Assembly: GCA_030539595.1 (NCBI GenBank)
Contig: JAUNXW010000018.1
Span: 1 to 15,973, forward strand
DNA: 15,973 nt
Reading direction: 5' to 3'
From: Methanocorpusculum sp.
Lineage (GTDB): Archaea; Halobacteriota; Methanomicrobia; Methanomicrobiales; Methanocorpusculaceae
Within the stretch, counting starts at the first letter, position 1, and the number at the start of each line of letters is the position of its first letter. Below are positions 1 through 6,637 of the stretch, in pieces. The notes under the pieces are model-generated. The model was given only the letters and a program-made list of their open reading frames with translations, had not been told where the DNA came from and made no database searches. The translations under genes and the position numbers were made by a program.

Positions 1-10
1 CACTGCCAAC

Positions 11-20
11 TATATATAAA
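11..20 (+). promoter_or_regulatory. TATA box for the first gene
   Basis: TATATATAAA is a strong archaeal box A match. A start about 26 bases downstream of its centre would give a transcript beginning near position 41, leaving a short leader that holds GGTG at 45-48, seven bases before the ATG at 56. Both elements support that start. Confidence 0.6.
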
Positions 21-55
21 ATAAAACACAACAGTAAACGCAACGGTGTTTTAGA

Positions 56-955
56 ATGAATCGGAAAAAAACAATTATCATTTTATTTGTGATTGTGGTT
101 CTCGCTCTCCTAATATTTTTCTCGGTGACTCCTTTTATTCACGAAATATCACGCGGAGACGCCCCTATATTTACGGTTCAGGGAAAGACAACAATATATG
201 ATTTGGATGAACTGCCCGCAGATAACTTCTATGCAAAAAATAATTATCCGTATCGTGCTTATGAAATAATCTCGTTTGACAATCCTATACCTGAGCGTCT
301 TGATGAAATAATTCTGCCCGTTACAATTTACGGCAAAAATTACAACCTCATTCTCTCAATAGAAGATACGGGATACACCGAACTTCTTGAAGACGGAACG
401 TGGGGCTCTGTTAAGGGAATTGTTGACAATTATAGAGGAACTATTGAAGGGATGGAAGATTCCAAAGTATTAATCACTGTTGGCAGAAACAATTCTCTTA
501 TGGGTATTATACAATATCCGGGAGAATACATAGGAATATCATCATCAATAGGAATATATACACCGCCAAATGACCAGATAAACGGCTCGGTTCTTTCGCA
601 TGTATTTTCACAAAAAGATCAGATGACAGAGAGCCTTTTGTATAATATAGCCGCAACTGTTTGCTGTATGTTTGTTCCTCAGCCGACAACATACTTTACG
701 GCTGAGCCTGTAAACGAAGTTGAAGATGGTATATCTCCGTTTGTTTTAACAGAAGAAGATTTCAAAAAACATCCTGTGTTTAATGACTGTCTTAAAGACG
801 GCGTTGTAATGATTAATATTTATGCCCCGAATCAGATGCTGAAACCATTGGGAACAATTGATGAAAACGAATACTACGAGATAACAAAGAACTACGGCGT
901 TTATCTGTTCTGGAACGATACAATCTACAGAATTATGAGAGGACCAATTAGATAA
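56..955 (+). CDS. Membrane-anchored protein with M12B-propeptide-like segment, function unknown
   Basis: The protein has 299 residues, with one hydrophobic segment at 7-25 after a short basic N terminus. It is probably held in the membrane with the rest outside the cell. Residues about 37-162 resemble the propeptide of ADAM/reprolysin (M12B) metalloproteases: a pattern Y-x-G-x-I-x-G-x-x-x-S at 127-137, then L-x-G-I-I-Q and G-x-Y-I at 149-159. There is no HExxH motif, so no protease domain follows. The C-terminal part (about 228-299) has acidic and aromatic spacing (LTEEDF, EYYEI, YGVYLFW, YRI) recalling small archaeal domains of unknown function; this is an impression only. A paralogue lies at 2642-3331. 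A GGTG ribosome binding site seven bases upstream and a TATA box support the ATG at 56. A T8 tract follows the stop. The gene is clearly coding; the propeptide relation needs a profile search. Confidence 0.8.
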   Translation: MNRKKTIIILFVIVVLALLIFFSVTPFIHEISRGDAPIFTVQGKTTIYDLDELPADNFYAKNNYPYRAYEIISFDNPIPERLDEIILPVTIYGKNYNLILSIEDTGYTELLEDGTWGSVKGIVDNYRGTIEGMEDSKVLITVGRNNSLMGIIQYPGEYIGISSSIGIYTPPNDQINGSVLSHVFSQKDQMTESLLYNIAATVCCMFVPQPTTYFTAEPVNEVEDGISPFVLTEEDFKKHPVFNDCLKDGVVMINIYAPNQMLKPLGTIDENEYYEITKNYGVYLFWNDTIYRIMRGPIR

Positions 956-972
956 TTAAGAAATTTCTATTC

Positions 973-980
973 TTTTTTTT
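973..980 (+). terminator. Poly-T terminator
   Basis: A run of eight T lies 18 bases after the stop of the first gene, with no strong preceding hairpin. This is the usual form of archaeal intrinsic termination. It sits just before the convergent BRO-N remnant. Confidence 0.5.
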
Positions 981-990
981 GTATTATTAC

Positions 991-1317
991 TTACATCTTA
1001 AACGGTTCTGCTTTGGGTGATGGAACAGACTGAATAATTCTCAATAACTGCGCAGTGTCGGCTACATCTGTATTGTAATATTTGCCGTCTGCGGACTGCA
1101 TTTTCAGTTGCTTACAATTTGTAAGCAACTCAGAACCTTCTTCATTCAGTCTTTTTTTCAGAACTGCCCAATATGTACTTGCATTTCTTTGTGTGGGCTG
1201 TTCAGTCAAAACACCCACAACGTCAACAATAGAAAAATACCAATCCTCTTTTTCTTCGTCCCAAGCGGTTCGTATTTTTTTATTTTCAAATAATTGTATT
1301 GATGTATCCTCACTCAT
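991..1317 (-). pseudogene. Truncated BRO-N / DinD-like antirepressor domain
   Basis: The reading frame gives 108 residues that match the N-terminal BRO domain of phage and archaeal antirepressor or DinD-like proteins: ENKKIRTAW, WYFSIVDVVGVLTEQ, YWAVLKKRL, TNCKQLKMQSADGKYY and SPKAEPFK. From knowledge of the family, full proteins are roughly 270-300 residues and continue past A-E-P-F with a W-L-A-like segment and a helical C-terminal half. Here a lysine, a methionine and a stop follow directly, so the C-terminal half is gone and the gene looks like a 3'-deleted remnant. The BRO-N DNA-binding fold is essentially complete, so a small DNA-binding product is still possible. A TATA box (TTTATATA on this strand, 1342-1349) sits about 26 bases from the ATG, consistent with a leaderless transcript. 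The flanking genes show no phage homology. Confidence 0.75.
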
Positions 1318-1341
1318 TAAATGAATAATTGGGGATACTGA

Positions 1342-1349
1342 TATATAAA
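1342..1349 (-). promoter_or_regulatory. TATA box upstream of the BRO-N remnant
   Basis: The minus strand reads TTTATATA here. Its centre is about 26 bases from position 1320, so transcription would begin within a few bases of the ATG at 1317. The sequence would also read as a TATA box on the plus strand. Confidence 0.4.
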
Positions 1350-1369
1350 ATTCTCTTCGTGATTTCCAA

Positions 1370-1392
1370 GTTGACTACATTTTGCAGTCAAC
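1370..1392. repeat. 7-bp inverted repeat with 9-base loop
   Basis: GTTGACT at 1370-1376 is the exact reverse complement of AGTCAAC at 1386-1392. It lies in the roughly 240-base gap between the BRO-N remnant and the membrane regulator. It could be an operator or a hairpin, and nothing shows which. Confidence 0.4.
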
Positions 1393-1525
1393 TGCTCAAA
1401 CTAATCTTATGAGTTTGCCCAATAGTGATGTACCCGGCGCTAAAAAAATCATCGAGAAAACTTTGCCCGACAGATTTTTTTCAAAATTGGATATGACATT
1501 CATATTGACGGAAATTGACCAATCA

Positions 1526-1533
1526 TATTATAA
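1526..1533 (+). promoter_or_regulatory. TATA box for the membrane regulator
   Basis: TATTATAA is centred near 1529.5. A 26-base offset puts the transcript start at about 1556, directly at the ATG at 1557. This indicates a leaderless mRNA and favours that ATG over the upstream in-frame TTG at 1515. Confidence 0.5.
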
Positions 1534-1556
1534 CAGATTTCAGTCAATTATTATCC

Positions 1557-2600
1557 ATGCCAAAAATAAAATTTGCATTGGTTTGTATATTGATAATTGC
1601 CGTTCTGATATTTTCCGCTCCTGTATTTGCAGAAACCCCCACATTTCCCCCTACACCTACATCAACACCCACAAAATCTCCCGTCCCGCTTTCGGGAACA
1701 ATAACAATCAATGAAATTCCAGATGTTTACGAAAACAGTCTTGAATGCATATTTTCAGGAACAAGCACATACCCTGCTGGAACTGTTCTGAAATACATTA
1801 TTCAAAATAATACATCTGGTTATTCATCAAAAGAAAGATACACCACAGCCGATGAAAACGGTTATTGGGAAATCAGTATCAATTCGGCAAACCTTGAAAA
1901 CGGCGAATCTCTATTTCTAATCAGCGACTTAAACGAAGATGAAATTTTCAGCAAAACCTTTCTTGTTCAAAGACCGGCAACATCCACATCAACTCTACCT
2001 CCATTAACTCCAACACCTGCTCAGACACATTCAGCAGTCCCCACCACCACTCCTCAGAAATCAGGAGGAGAAGTCTCTGAAATATTTTATCTCTTTCTGA
2101 AATTTTTACCGATTGTCTGTATTGCCGTAATAGTAATTCTCGGATACATGAGAATAGGATGTTCCCGCGAACCCGAATCAAAACCCATGCAAATCTTAGC
2201 CTACATCAAAAAATATCCCGGAAGCCTTGAAAGCGACATTGTAAAAGGAACTGAATACTCACGAGGCTCAACCGTTTACAACCTCAACAAACTTCTCAAA
2301 GAAAATCTGATAACTGCTGAAAACTATCACAAAACTATCCGATACTACCCTGCAGACACCAAAAATAAAATGAAGAAAACTGTTGACGCTATTTTGTCAA
2401 GAGAAAAGACCGCGTTGATATTCAACACAATTAAGGAAAATCCGCAGTCCACTCTCGCGGAAATTTCAAAAAAGACTTCTCTTACAAGAGCTGCTGTAAG
2501 ATGGCATCTGATTCAATTCAAAAATGACGGCGTTGTAATTTCGCAAAAAGACGGAAAAGAGATTCATTATTCGGTTTCCAAAGAGGTTAACTTCAAATGA
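1557..2600 (+). CDS. Membrane-spanning one-component regulator: Ig-like ectodomain, TM helix, two winged HTH domains
   Basis: The predicted protein is 347 residues from the ATG. Order: signal peptide 1-25 (cleavage near VFA-ET), Thr/Pro/Ser linker 26-44, Ig-like beta domain about 45-140 with a FSGTSTYPAGT motif resembling repeats in Methanomicrobiales surface proteins, second Thr/Pro linker 141-167, transmembrane helix about 176-198, then cytoplasm. The cytoplasmic part holds two winged helix-turn-helix domains: about 208-265 (YIKKYPGSLESDI, YNLNKLLKENLI) and about 284-345 (TLAEISKKTSLTRAAVRWHL, then the wing DGVVISQKDGKEIHYSV). The architecture implies an external cue read directly by a DNA-binding module, with no kinase. 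The two lipid- or membrane-anchored genes just downstream, and the one upstream, are the obvious candidate targets; this is inference. The longer frame from TTG 1515 would add 14 residues before the signal peptide and is unlikely. Confidence 0.85.
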   Translation: MPKIKFALVCILIIAVLIFSAPVFAETPTFPPTPTSTPTKSPVPLSGTITINEIPDVYENSLECIFSGTSTYPAGTVLKYIIQNNTSGYSSKERYTTADENGYWEISINSANLENGESLFLISDLNEDEIFSKTFLVQRPATSTSTLPPLTPTPAQTHSAVPTTTPQKSGGEVSEIFYLFLKFLPIVCIAVIVILGYMRIGCSREPESKPMQILAYIKKYPGSLESDIVKGTEYSRGSTVYNLNKLLKENLITAENYHKTIRYYPADTKNKMKKTVDAILSREKTALIFNTIKENPQSTLAEISKKTSLTRAAVRWHLIQFKNDGVVISQKDGKEIHYSVSKEVNFK

Positions 2601-2621
2601 TGCAACTTTTTGCTCAATGTG

Positions 2622-2629
2622 TTTATAAT
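2622..2629 (+). promoter_or_regulatory. Possible TATA box before the second propeptide-like gene
   Basis: TTTATAAT lies in the 41-base gap after the regulator. By the 26-base rule transcription would begin near 2651, which is itself an in-frame ATG. A separate GAGGT at 2635-2639 lies two bases before the ATG at 2642 and eleven before the one at 2651. The start of the next gene is therefore undecided between 2642 and 2651. Confidence 0.35.
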
Positions 2630-2641
2630 TTCTTGAGGTAA

Positions 2642-3331
2642 ATGAAATATATGGCAGTTAAAAAAAGATACCTGATACCAAGTATAATTGCGCTCGCAGC
2701 TCTGATAATAATAATTCTGTTGTTCACGCTTCCTGTAAATTTGCCTGACGACAGAGATTATCCTATATTTACTCTTGCAGATAAAACAGAAATTTACGCT
2801 GTAAATATCAAACAGCAGTCTGAAGGAGATTCATTTATACAATCGCTGAATATTCCTTACGGGGTGCGTTCATTTGATGTCGTATTTTTTGATGAACCCA
2901 TTTTAAACCGTTCAAAAAAAATTAGTCTGCCGATTACTTTTTACGGAAAAGAATACACCGCAGAACTTACGCGGATAATGGACAGACCGAACGGAAATTA
3001 TTCAGAGGACAGTGTTGAGGTTTACGGTGCAAAATCAACCGGTATCGATGAAAACGGCAATGTATTCACAGAATACATAGATATAGTTTCATATTCCGGA
3101 TACATTAAAGGGCTTGATAATTCGATTATGATTGTCACCGCGGGAGAAGGGAATGATTTTATCGGCTCAATTCAATTTGACGGAAAATATATTTCAATTA
3201 CAACCGCAGGCGAAACAGAAGACGGTAAGTATGCTGAAATTGTTTATTGTGAAAATAATAATCTTCAGCCTTCATACGGAGATATGATTCTGATAACGTT
3301 ATTGTCTAAAAAATACGGACCTGAGATGTAA
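2642..3331 (+). CDS. Membrane-anchored protein with M12B-propeptide-like segment (paralogue of 56-955)
   Basis: The product has 229 residues, or 226 if the ATG at 2651 is used, with a transmembrane anchor at about 11-32. Along 41-186 it parallels the protein at 56-955. Shared blocks in the same order are PIFT with K-T-x-I-Y (41-52), F-x-x-P-I and LPxTxYGKxY (83-105), and Y-x-G-x-I-x-G-x-x-x-S with G-x-I-Q-x-x-G-x-Y-I (151-185). This last block again resembles the ADAM/reprolysin propeptide. It lacks the roughly 110-residue C-terminal region of its paralogue and ends soon after the domain. No catalytic motif is visible. It is separated by two bases from the lipoprotein gene downstream, so the two are probably co-transcribed. 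The outside-facing orientation is inferred from the N-terminal anchor. Function unknown. Confidence 0.8.
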   Translation: MKYMAVKKRYLIPSIIALAALIIIILLFTLPVNLPDDRDYPIFTLADKTEIYAVNIKQQSEGDSFIQSLNIPYGVRSFDVVFFDEPILNRSKKISLPITFYGKEYTAELTRIMDRPNGNYSEDSVEVYGAKSTGIDENGNVFTEYIDIVSYSGYIKGLDNSIMIVTAGEGNDFIGSIQFDGKYISITTAGETEDGKYAEIVYCENNNLQPSYGDMILITLLSKKYGPEM

Positions 3332-3333
3332 AA

Positions 3334-4341
3334 ATGAAGAAGCTGATTATTATAATTCTGCTGGCGGTTATTTTATTAACCGCAGGCTGTATTGATACGA
3401 ATCAAAGAAATTCATATGAATCCGAGATGTATGTTGTTGATGTGTCAGACTGGATAACTGCCGAAAACGCTTATCAGAAATGGAATCTGCCGGAAGAAAA
3501 AATTCGTGCTGTCGCTGATGGTTACGAGAAGAAAATCGGAAAACCCGATGAAAACGGATATTACAGAGTTGATTCAGCAGAAATTGAGAAACTCTGCGGG
3601 CTTAATGAATCTCAAACCGAAGAATATGTAATATCGGTTGCGTGCTATCCTTATCCGACAACACATCAGATAGGAGTTCTCAGAATTGAAAGCGTTCGTT
3701 CAATAGAAAATATCTCAGCGCCTTTAGTTTACTGGAACAATTTACTTGGATGGAATTTATCAAACGATGAGGTCTCGGAAATCATAGCGTCGCTTAAAAC
3801 AGAATTTGAAAAATACTACGGCCCTTCAGTTTATTCTCCCGATAGATACTTCTACACCGTGAGCGAAAGAGTGTTTGTTTACCGTGTCGGTGTTTTGGCA
3901 AATCTTGATTCTGATTCCATGACGGAATTTTACAATAATCACCGCTTAGAACTTGAAGAAAGCCGCTGGTCACCTGTTACCGAAAACACAGAAATTCTGA
4001 AAGAGTGGGGGAGTGTTCAAAACTCAAGTAAAATTTATTTGTGGCAGGAGTCTGGCGGGTTACCTTACAAAAAAATTGAAGATGAGCTTGATGAATTCGG
4101 ACTTGAATATTGGTATCCGCTGAAAATTTATCCTGACGGAAATATCTACTGTTCTGTTTACAAACTTGAGACCGCGAAAAATTTGAAAGATGAGGACTGG
4201 GATAAAATCTACAAGGTGTTTTCTGAGTCCGCTGAGTCTCTCGGAATCTATAATCTTCCTGTGAAATTTATTTCTTATCCGTATAATTTTCAGGGAATAA
4301 TGCCCACCCCCACACCTATACCCGACGGCGAAATAAAATAA
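3334..4341 (+). CDS. Predicted lipoprotein, function unknown
   Basis: The product has 335 residues. Residues 1-18 form a lipoprotein signal peptide and the lipobox L-T-A-G-C places the lipidated cysteine at 19, so it should sit on the outer face of the cytoplasmic membrane. The mature part is rich in acidic and aromatic residues (DWITAENAYQKW, YYRVDSAEIEKL, EYWYPLKIYP) and ends in a short PTPTP-containing tail. I recognise no known domain or catalytic motif. The gene starts two bases after the preceding stop, so it belongs to the same transcript as the propeptide-like protein. It may be a surface partner of its two neighbours; this rests only on co-localisation. The next gene has its own TATA box, which suggests this transcript ends nearby. 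Confidence 0.8.
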   Translation: MKKLIIIILLAVILLTAGCIDTNQRNSYESEMYVVDVSDWITAENAYQKWNLPEEKIRAVADGYEKKIGKPDENGYYRVDSAEIEKLCGLNESQTEEYVISVACYPYPTTHQIGVLRIESVRSIENISAPLVYWNNLLGWNLSNDEVSEIIASLKTEFEKYYGPSVYSPDRYFYTVSERVFVYRVGVLANLDSDSMTEFYNNHRLELEESRWSPVTENTEILKEWGSVQNSSKIYLWQESGGLPYKKIEDELDEFGLEYWYPLKIYPDGNIYCSVYKLETAKNLKDEDWDKIYKVFSESAESLGIYNLPVKFISYPYNFQGIMPTPTPIPDGEIK

Positions 4342-4372
4342 ATCAATAAAAATCAGCGAACTACTGTAAACC

Positions 4373-4380
4373 TTTTATAT
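4373..4380 (+). promoter_or_regulatory. TATA box for the small secreted protein and HD gene
   Basis: TTTTATAT is centred near 4376.5, 26 bases before the ATG at 4403. The spacing predicts a leaderless transcript, and no Shine-Dalgarno sequence is visible before that ATG. Confidence 0.55.
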
Positions 4381-4402
4381 CTCTCACCGCCTATAGAAAA
4401 GC

Positions 4403-4801
4403 ATGGTAAAAGCTTTATCAGTATTTGCCGCAGTCATGGCAATAGCATTCGTTTCCGTCTTCATCTTCGCGGGAATTTACGGCTCGGCTTATGCGGGAAC
4501 AATATCCGACATCAAAATAAATGAAATTCAGAATAAATTCGACGTTAAGTATTCCGTAATCGAAGACTACTACGGAAACCCCTTAGCCGTAGTAAAAATA
4601 GAAGAAGGGCTCTATCTTGACGCAAAAGAATTCGCAGACAACTTCAAAAACGGAGGAACATACATAACAGCCTACGAAGTTGAAAACGGAAAAGCCGTTA
4701 ACCAGAGCACACTCGTAATAACATTCACAGGCTCGGGAAACAAACTTGAAAAACTGATGAAATCAATCCCCGCAATAAAAACAAATGCCCAAACAGATTA
4801 A
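4403..4801 (+). CDS. Small secreted or membrane-anchored protein, function unknown
   Basis: The product has 132 residues with an N-terminal hydrophobic segment at about 5-31 ending in GSAYAG, which could be cleaved as a signal peptide or kept as an anchor. The remaining 100 residues form an alternating alpha/beta pattern (KYSVIEDYYGNPLAVVKIEEGLYLDAKEFADNF) with no known motif. Codons end strongly in A or C (31 of the last 39 sense codons). The last 17 bases overlap the start of the HD-domain gene in another frame, so translation of the two may be coupled. I do not recognise the family. Confidence 0.75.
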   Translation: MVKALSVFAAVMAIAFVSVFIFAGIYGSAYAGTISDIKINEIQNKFDVKYSVIEDYYGNPLAVVKIEEGLYLDAKEFADNFKNGGTYITAYEVENGKAVNQSTLVITFTGSGNKLEKLMKSIPAIKTNAQTD

Positions 4802-5984
4802 AGACCCCGTTCACGGCTACATCGAAGTAAAATCGGAAATACTTCCACTGCTTGACTCGGAAAAACTCCAGAGGCTGCATCACATAAGACAGCTCGGCTT
4901 CATCTATCTGGTCTATCCGGGAGCAAATCACACAAGATACGAACACTCTCTTGGGGCAATGCATTTAGCATCGCTTCTGTGCAGAAACCTTGAACTTTCC
5001 CGCGATGAAAGCCTGCTCGTTGAATCCGCCGCACTTTTGCATGACATAGGACACGGACCATATTCGCACACGAGTGAAAGGCTCTGTAAGGAATTTCATG
5101 AATTTTCGCACGATGAAATTCTGCCGCATCTATCTGACGACGAGATAGCGCCTGTTCTCGAAGAGAACGGAACAGACCCAAAAGAGATTTCTGAAATTGT
5201 CAGCGGTCATCACAGACTTGCATCAATAATTCACGGAGATTTGGATGTCGACAGAATGGATTATCTTCTGCGCGACGCTCATTACACGGGAGTTCCTTAC
5301 GGAACTTTTGACGCGGGAAGATTAATCCAGTCGCTTGTTTTTACGAAATTCGGGCTTGCTGTAAAAGAAAACGGAATTTCTGCGGCTGAGTCGCTTTTGA
5401 TTGCGAGAACTTTGATGGGGCCTTCGGTTTATCATCACCACGTCAGCAGAATTGCTGAGGAGATGTTTATGATTGCGGGCAGAAATCATGTTGATTCAAG
5501 TTCTGTTGACCGCTTCATGAAAATGGATGACGTCCAGGCAACGGCTGAGCTGATGAATTCATCTTCTCAGATTTCAAGGAAAATGATTAACGGAATTAGA
5601 ACACGCCGTCTTTATAAGAGAGCGGTTTATGCGGGTTCGGATTCGGTTGATGCGGCAAGAATGGCGTCTTTATCTAAGGATGCGAAAGAGAGACTGCGCC
5701 GTGCGATAATTGAGACCGCAGGAGTTTTGGAAAATGATGTCATTTTGGATATTCCTCCGCTTCGTAAGGAGATGAAGATGCAGGTTCAGGTGAAAAATCA
5801 TCATGATTTAATTCCGCTCGATGAGATTTTTCCGCTGATGTCTACGATGAATGAGGCAAGACACGGTCAATGGATGATAGGTGTTTACTGCCCGAAAGAA
5901 CTTCGTGAAAGGGTGTCGGCGGCTGCGGTTGAGGTGCTGAACGTCCGCAGGGCTACAAAGCAGACGGGGCTTGAGATTTATTAA
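4785..5984 (+). CDS. HD-domain phosphohydrolase, SAMHD1/dGTPase-like
   Basis: The product has 399 residues with the HD metal-binding set of the SAMHD1/dNTPase branch: H54 in RYEHS, H86-D87 in LLHDIGHGPYSH, and D156 in DVDRMDYLLRD. The N-terminal start KDPVHGYI is also typical of this branch. Family members hydrolyse deoxynucleoside triphosphates or related phosphoesters in the cytoplasm; substrate cannot be read from sequence. The length is near that of single-domain prokaryotic homologues. The gene begins inside the end of the small secreted protein gene, with no Shine-Dalgarno sequence, so translation is probably coupled. Codon third positions shift strongly along the gene: 27 of 42 early codons end in A or C, but only 5 of the last 26. 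It converges on the Sel1 gene with a 62-base gap. A role in nucleotide pool control or phage defence is possible but not shown. Confidence 0.88.
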   Translation: MPKQIKDPVHGYIEVKSEILPLLDSEKLQRLHHIRQLGFIYLVYPGANHTRYEHSLGAMHLASLLCRNLELSRDESLLVESAALLHDIGHGPYSHTSERLCKEFHEFSHDEILPHLSDDEIAPVLEENGTDPKEISEIVSGHHRLASIIHGDLDVDRMDYLLRDAHYTGVPYGTFDAGRLIQSLVFTKFGLAVKENGISAAESLLIARTLMGPSVYHHHVSRIAEEMFMIAGRNHVDSSSVDRFMKMDDVQATAELMNSSSQISRKMINGIRTRRLYKRAVYAGSDSVDAARMASLSKDAKERLRRAIIETAGVLENDVILDIPPLRKEMKMQVQVKNHHDLIPLDEIFPLMSTMNEARHGQWMIGVYCPKELRERVSAAAVEVLNVRRATKQTGLEIY

Positions 5985-6039
5985 ATGTGTACATACTGTA
6001 GCAGAAACTTAGTCTAAAAAACACCGCGTAACTCCTATT

Positions 6040-6046
6040 AAAAAAA
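6040..6046 (-). terminator. Poly-T terminator after the Sel1 gene
   Basis: On the minus strand seven T directly follow the stop codon of the Sel1-repeat gene. No equivalent T tract is seen after the convergent HD gene within the 62-base gap. Confidence 0.45.
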
Positions 6047-6463
6047 TTATAACCAGCTTCCGGCCTCAACAAGTCCCTCTTCTTCAAGCATAACCAGCTG
6101 TTCTGCTGCGTCACCATTTCCCTGAGCATATGATGCTTTAAGCAGTTCAATTCCTTTTCTTACATCTTTTTTAACTCCACAGCCCTGAATATACAGCAGA
6201 CCCAAACCGAATTGTCCTTTGTCGAACCCTTTATCTGCCGATTTCTGATACCATATTGCCGCATCGATGTAGTTTTCATCTCCCTCGAATTTGTCTCCGA
6301 GCATGCACTCTGCATAAGCGTCTCCGCTGTTTGCCATGGTCTCGATTTCTTCCTGCGAAAAATCACAATATCTGCGCCATAATTTTTGTTTGGCTTTACT
6401 GTCTCCGCTTTTGACTTGTTCTCTGAGTTCGTCCATTGATTCTTTTTTCCCGAATAATCCCAT
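6047..6463 (-). CDS. Small Sel1-repeat protein
   Basis: The product has 138 residues with two Sel1-type repeats (TPR-related helical pairs). One is at about 47-82, with GDAYAECMLGD and AAIWYQKSADKG. The other is at about 83-118, with GQFGLGLLYIQG and KGIELLKASYAQGN. The N terminus (1-40) is charged and helical and lacks a signal peptide, so the protein is probably cytoplasmic. Sel1 repeats mediate protein-protein contacts; a partner is not evident. A ribosome binding site GAGG seven bases before the ATG supports the start. It converges on the HD-domain gene and diverges from the mevalonate-cluster operon, sharing the 174-base promoter region with the latter. Confidence 0.85.
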   Translation of the reverse strand: MGLFGKKESMDELREQVKSGDSKAKQKLWRRYCDFSQEEIETMANSGDAYAECMLGDKFEGDENYIDAAIWYQKSADKGFDKGQFGLGLLYIQGCGVKKDVRKGIELLKASYAQGNGDAAEQLVMLEEEGLVEAGSWL

Positions 6464-6514
6464 TTTATTTCCTCAGTCAGCAATACATAAGATATTATTG
6501 TTATTAAATCCTCT

Positions 6515-6529
6515 GTCACAAAAAGTGAC
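6515..6529. promoter_or_regulatory. Inverted repeat GTCAC-N5-GTGAC in the divergent promoter region
   Basis: GTCAC and GTGAC are separated by five A. The same arms with the same spacing recur at 10344-10358 with longer flanks, just after the last gene of the adjacent operon. It may be a regulator binding site. It lies about 52 bases upstream of the Sel1 ATG and about 109 bases upstream of the UbiX ATG. Confidence 0.35.
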
Positions 6530-6559
6530 GGAAAGAGCCTGACAAAAAACATTGGGCAA

Positions 6560-6575
6560 AGATTTTTAAAAATCT
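6560..6575. promoter_or_regulatory. Perfect 16-bp palindrome, AT-rich
   Basis: AGATTTTTAAAAATCT is perfectly self-complementary. It sits between the divergent Sel1 and UbiX genes, and its core TTTTTAAAAAT could itself act as a TATA element. A second AT-rich candidate, TTAAATAAATA at 6600-6610, predicts a start near 6631, just before the UbiX ATG. Confidence 0.35.
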
Positions 6576-6637
6576 GCGGTATGTTTTTTTATCCATAGAT
6601 TAAATAAATATTATCTCTTAAACGTCAGGCAGTGAAT

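Noticed and set aside
1382..1714. 110-codon open frame on the plus strand overlapping the start of the membrane regulator
   Set aside because: Its second half is an out-of-frame reading of the regulator's signal peptide and Thr/Pro linker, and the first half has no recognisable motif. A small remnant upstream of 1515 cannot be excluded but is unsupported.
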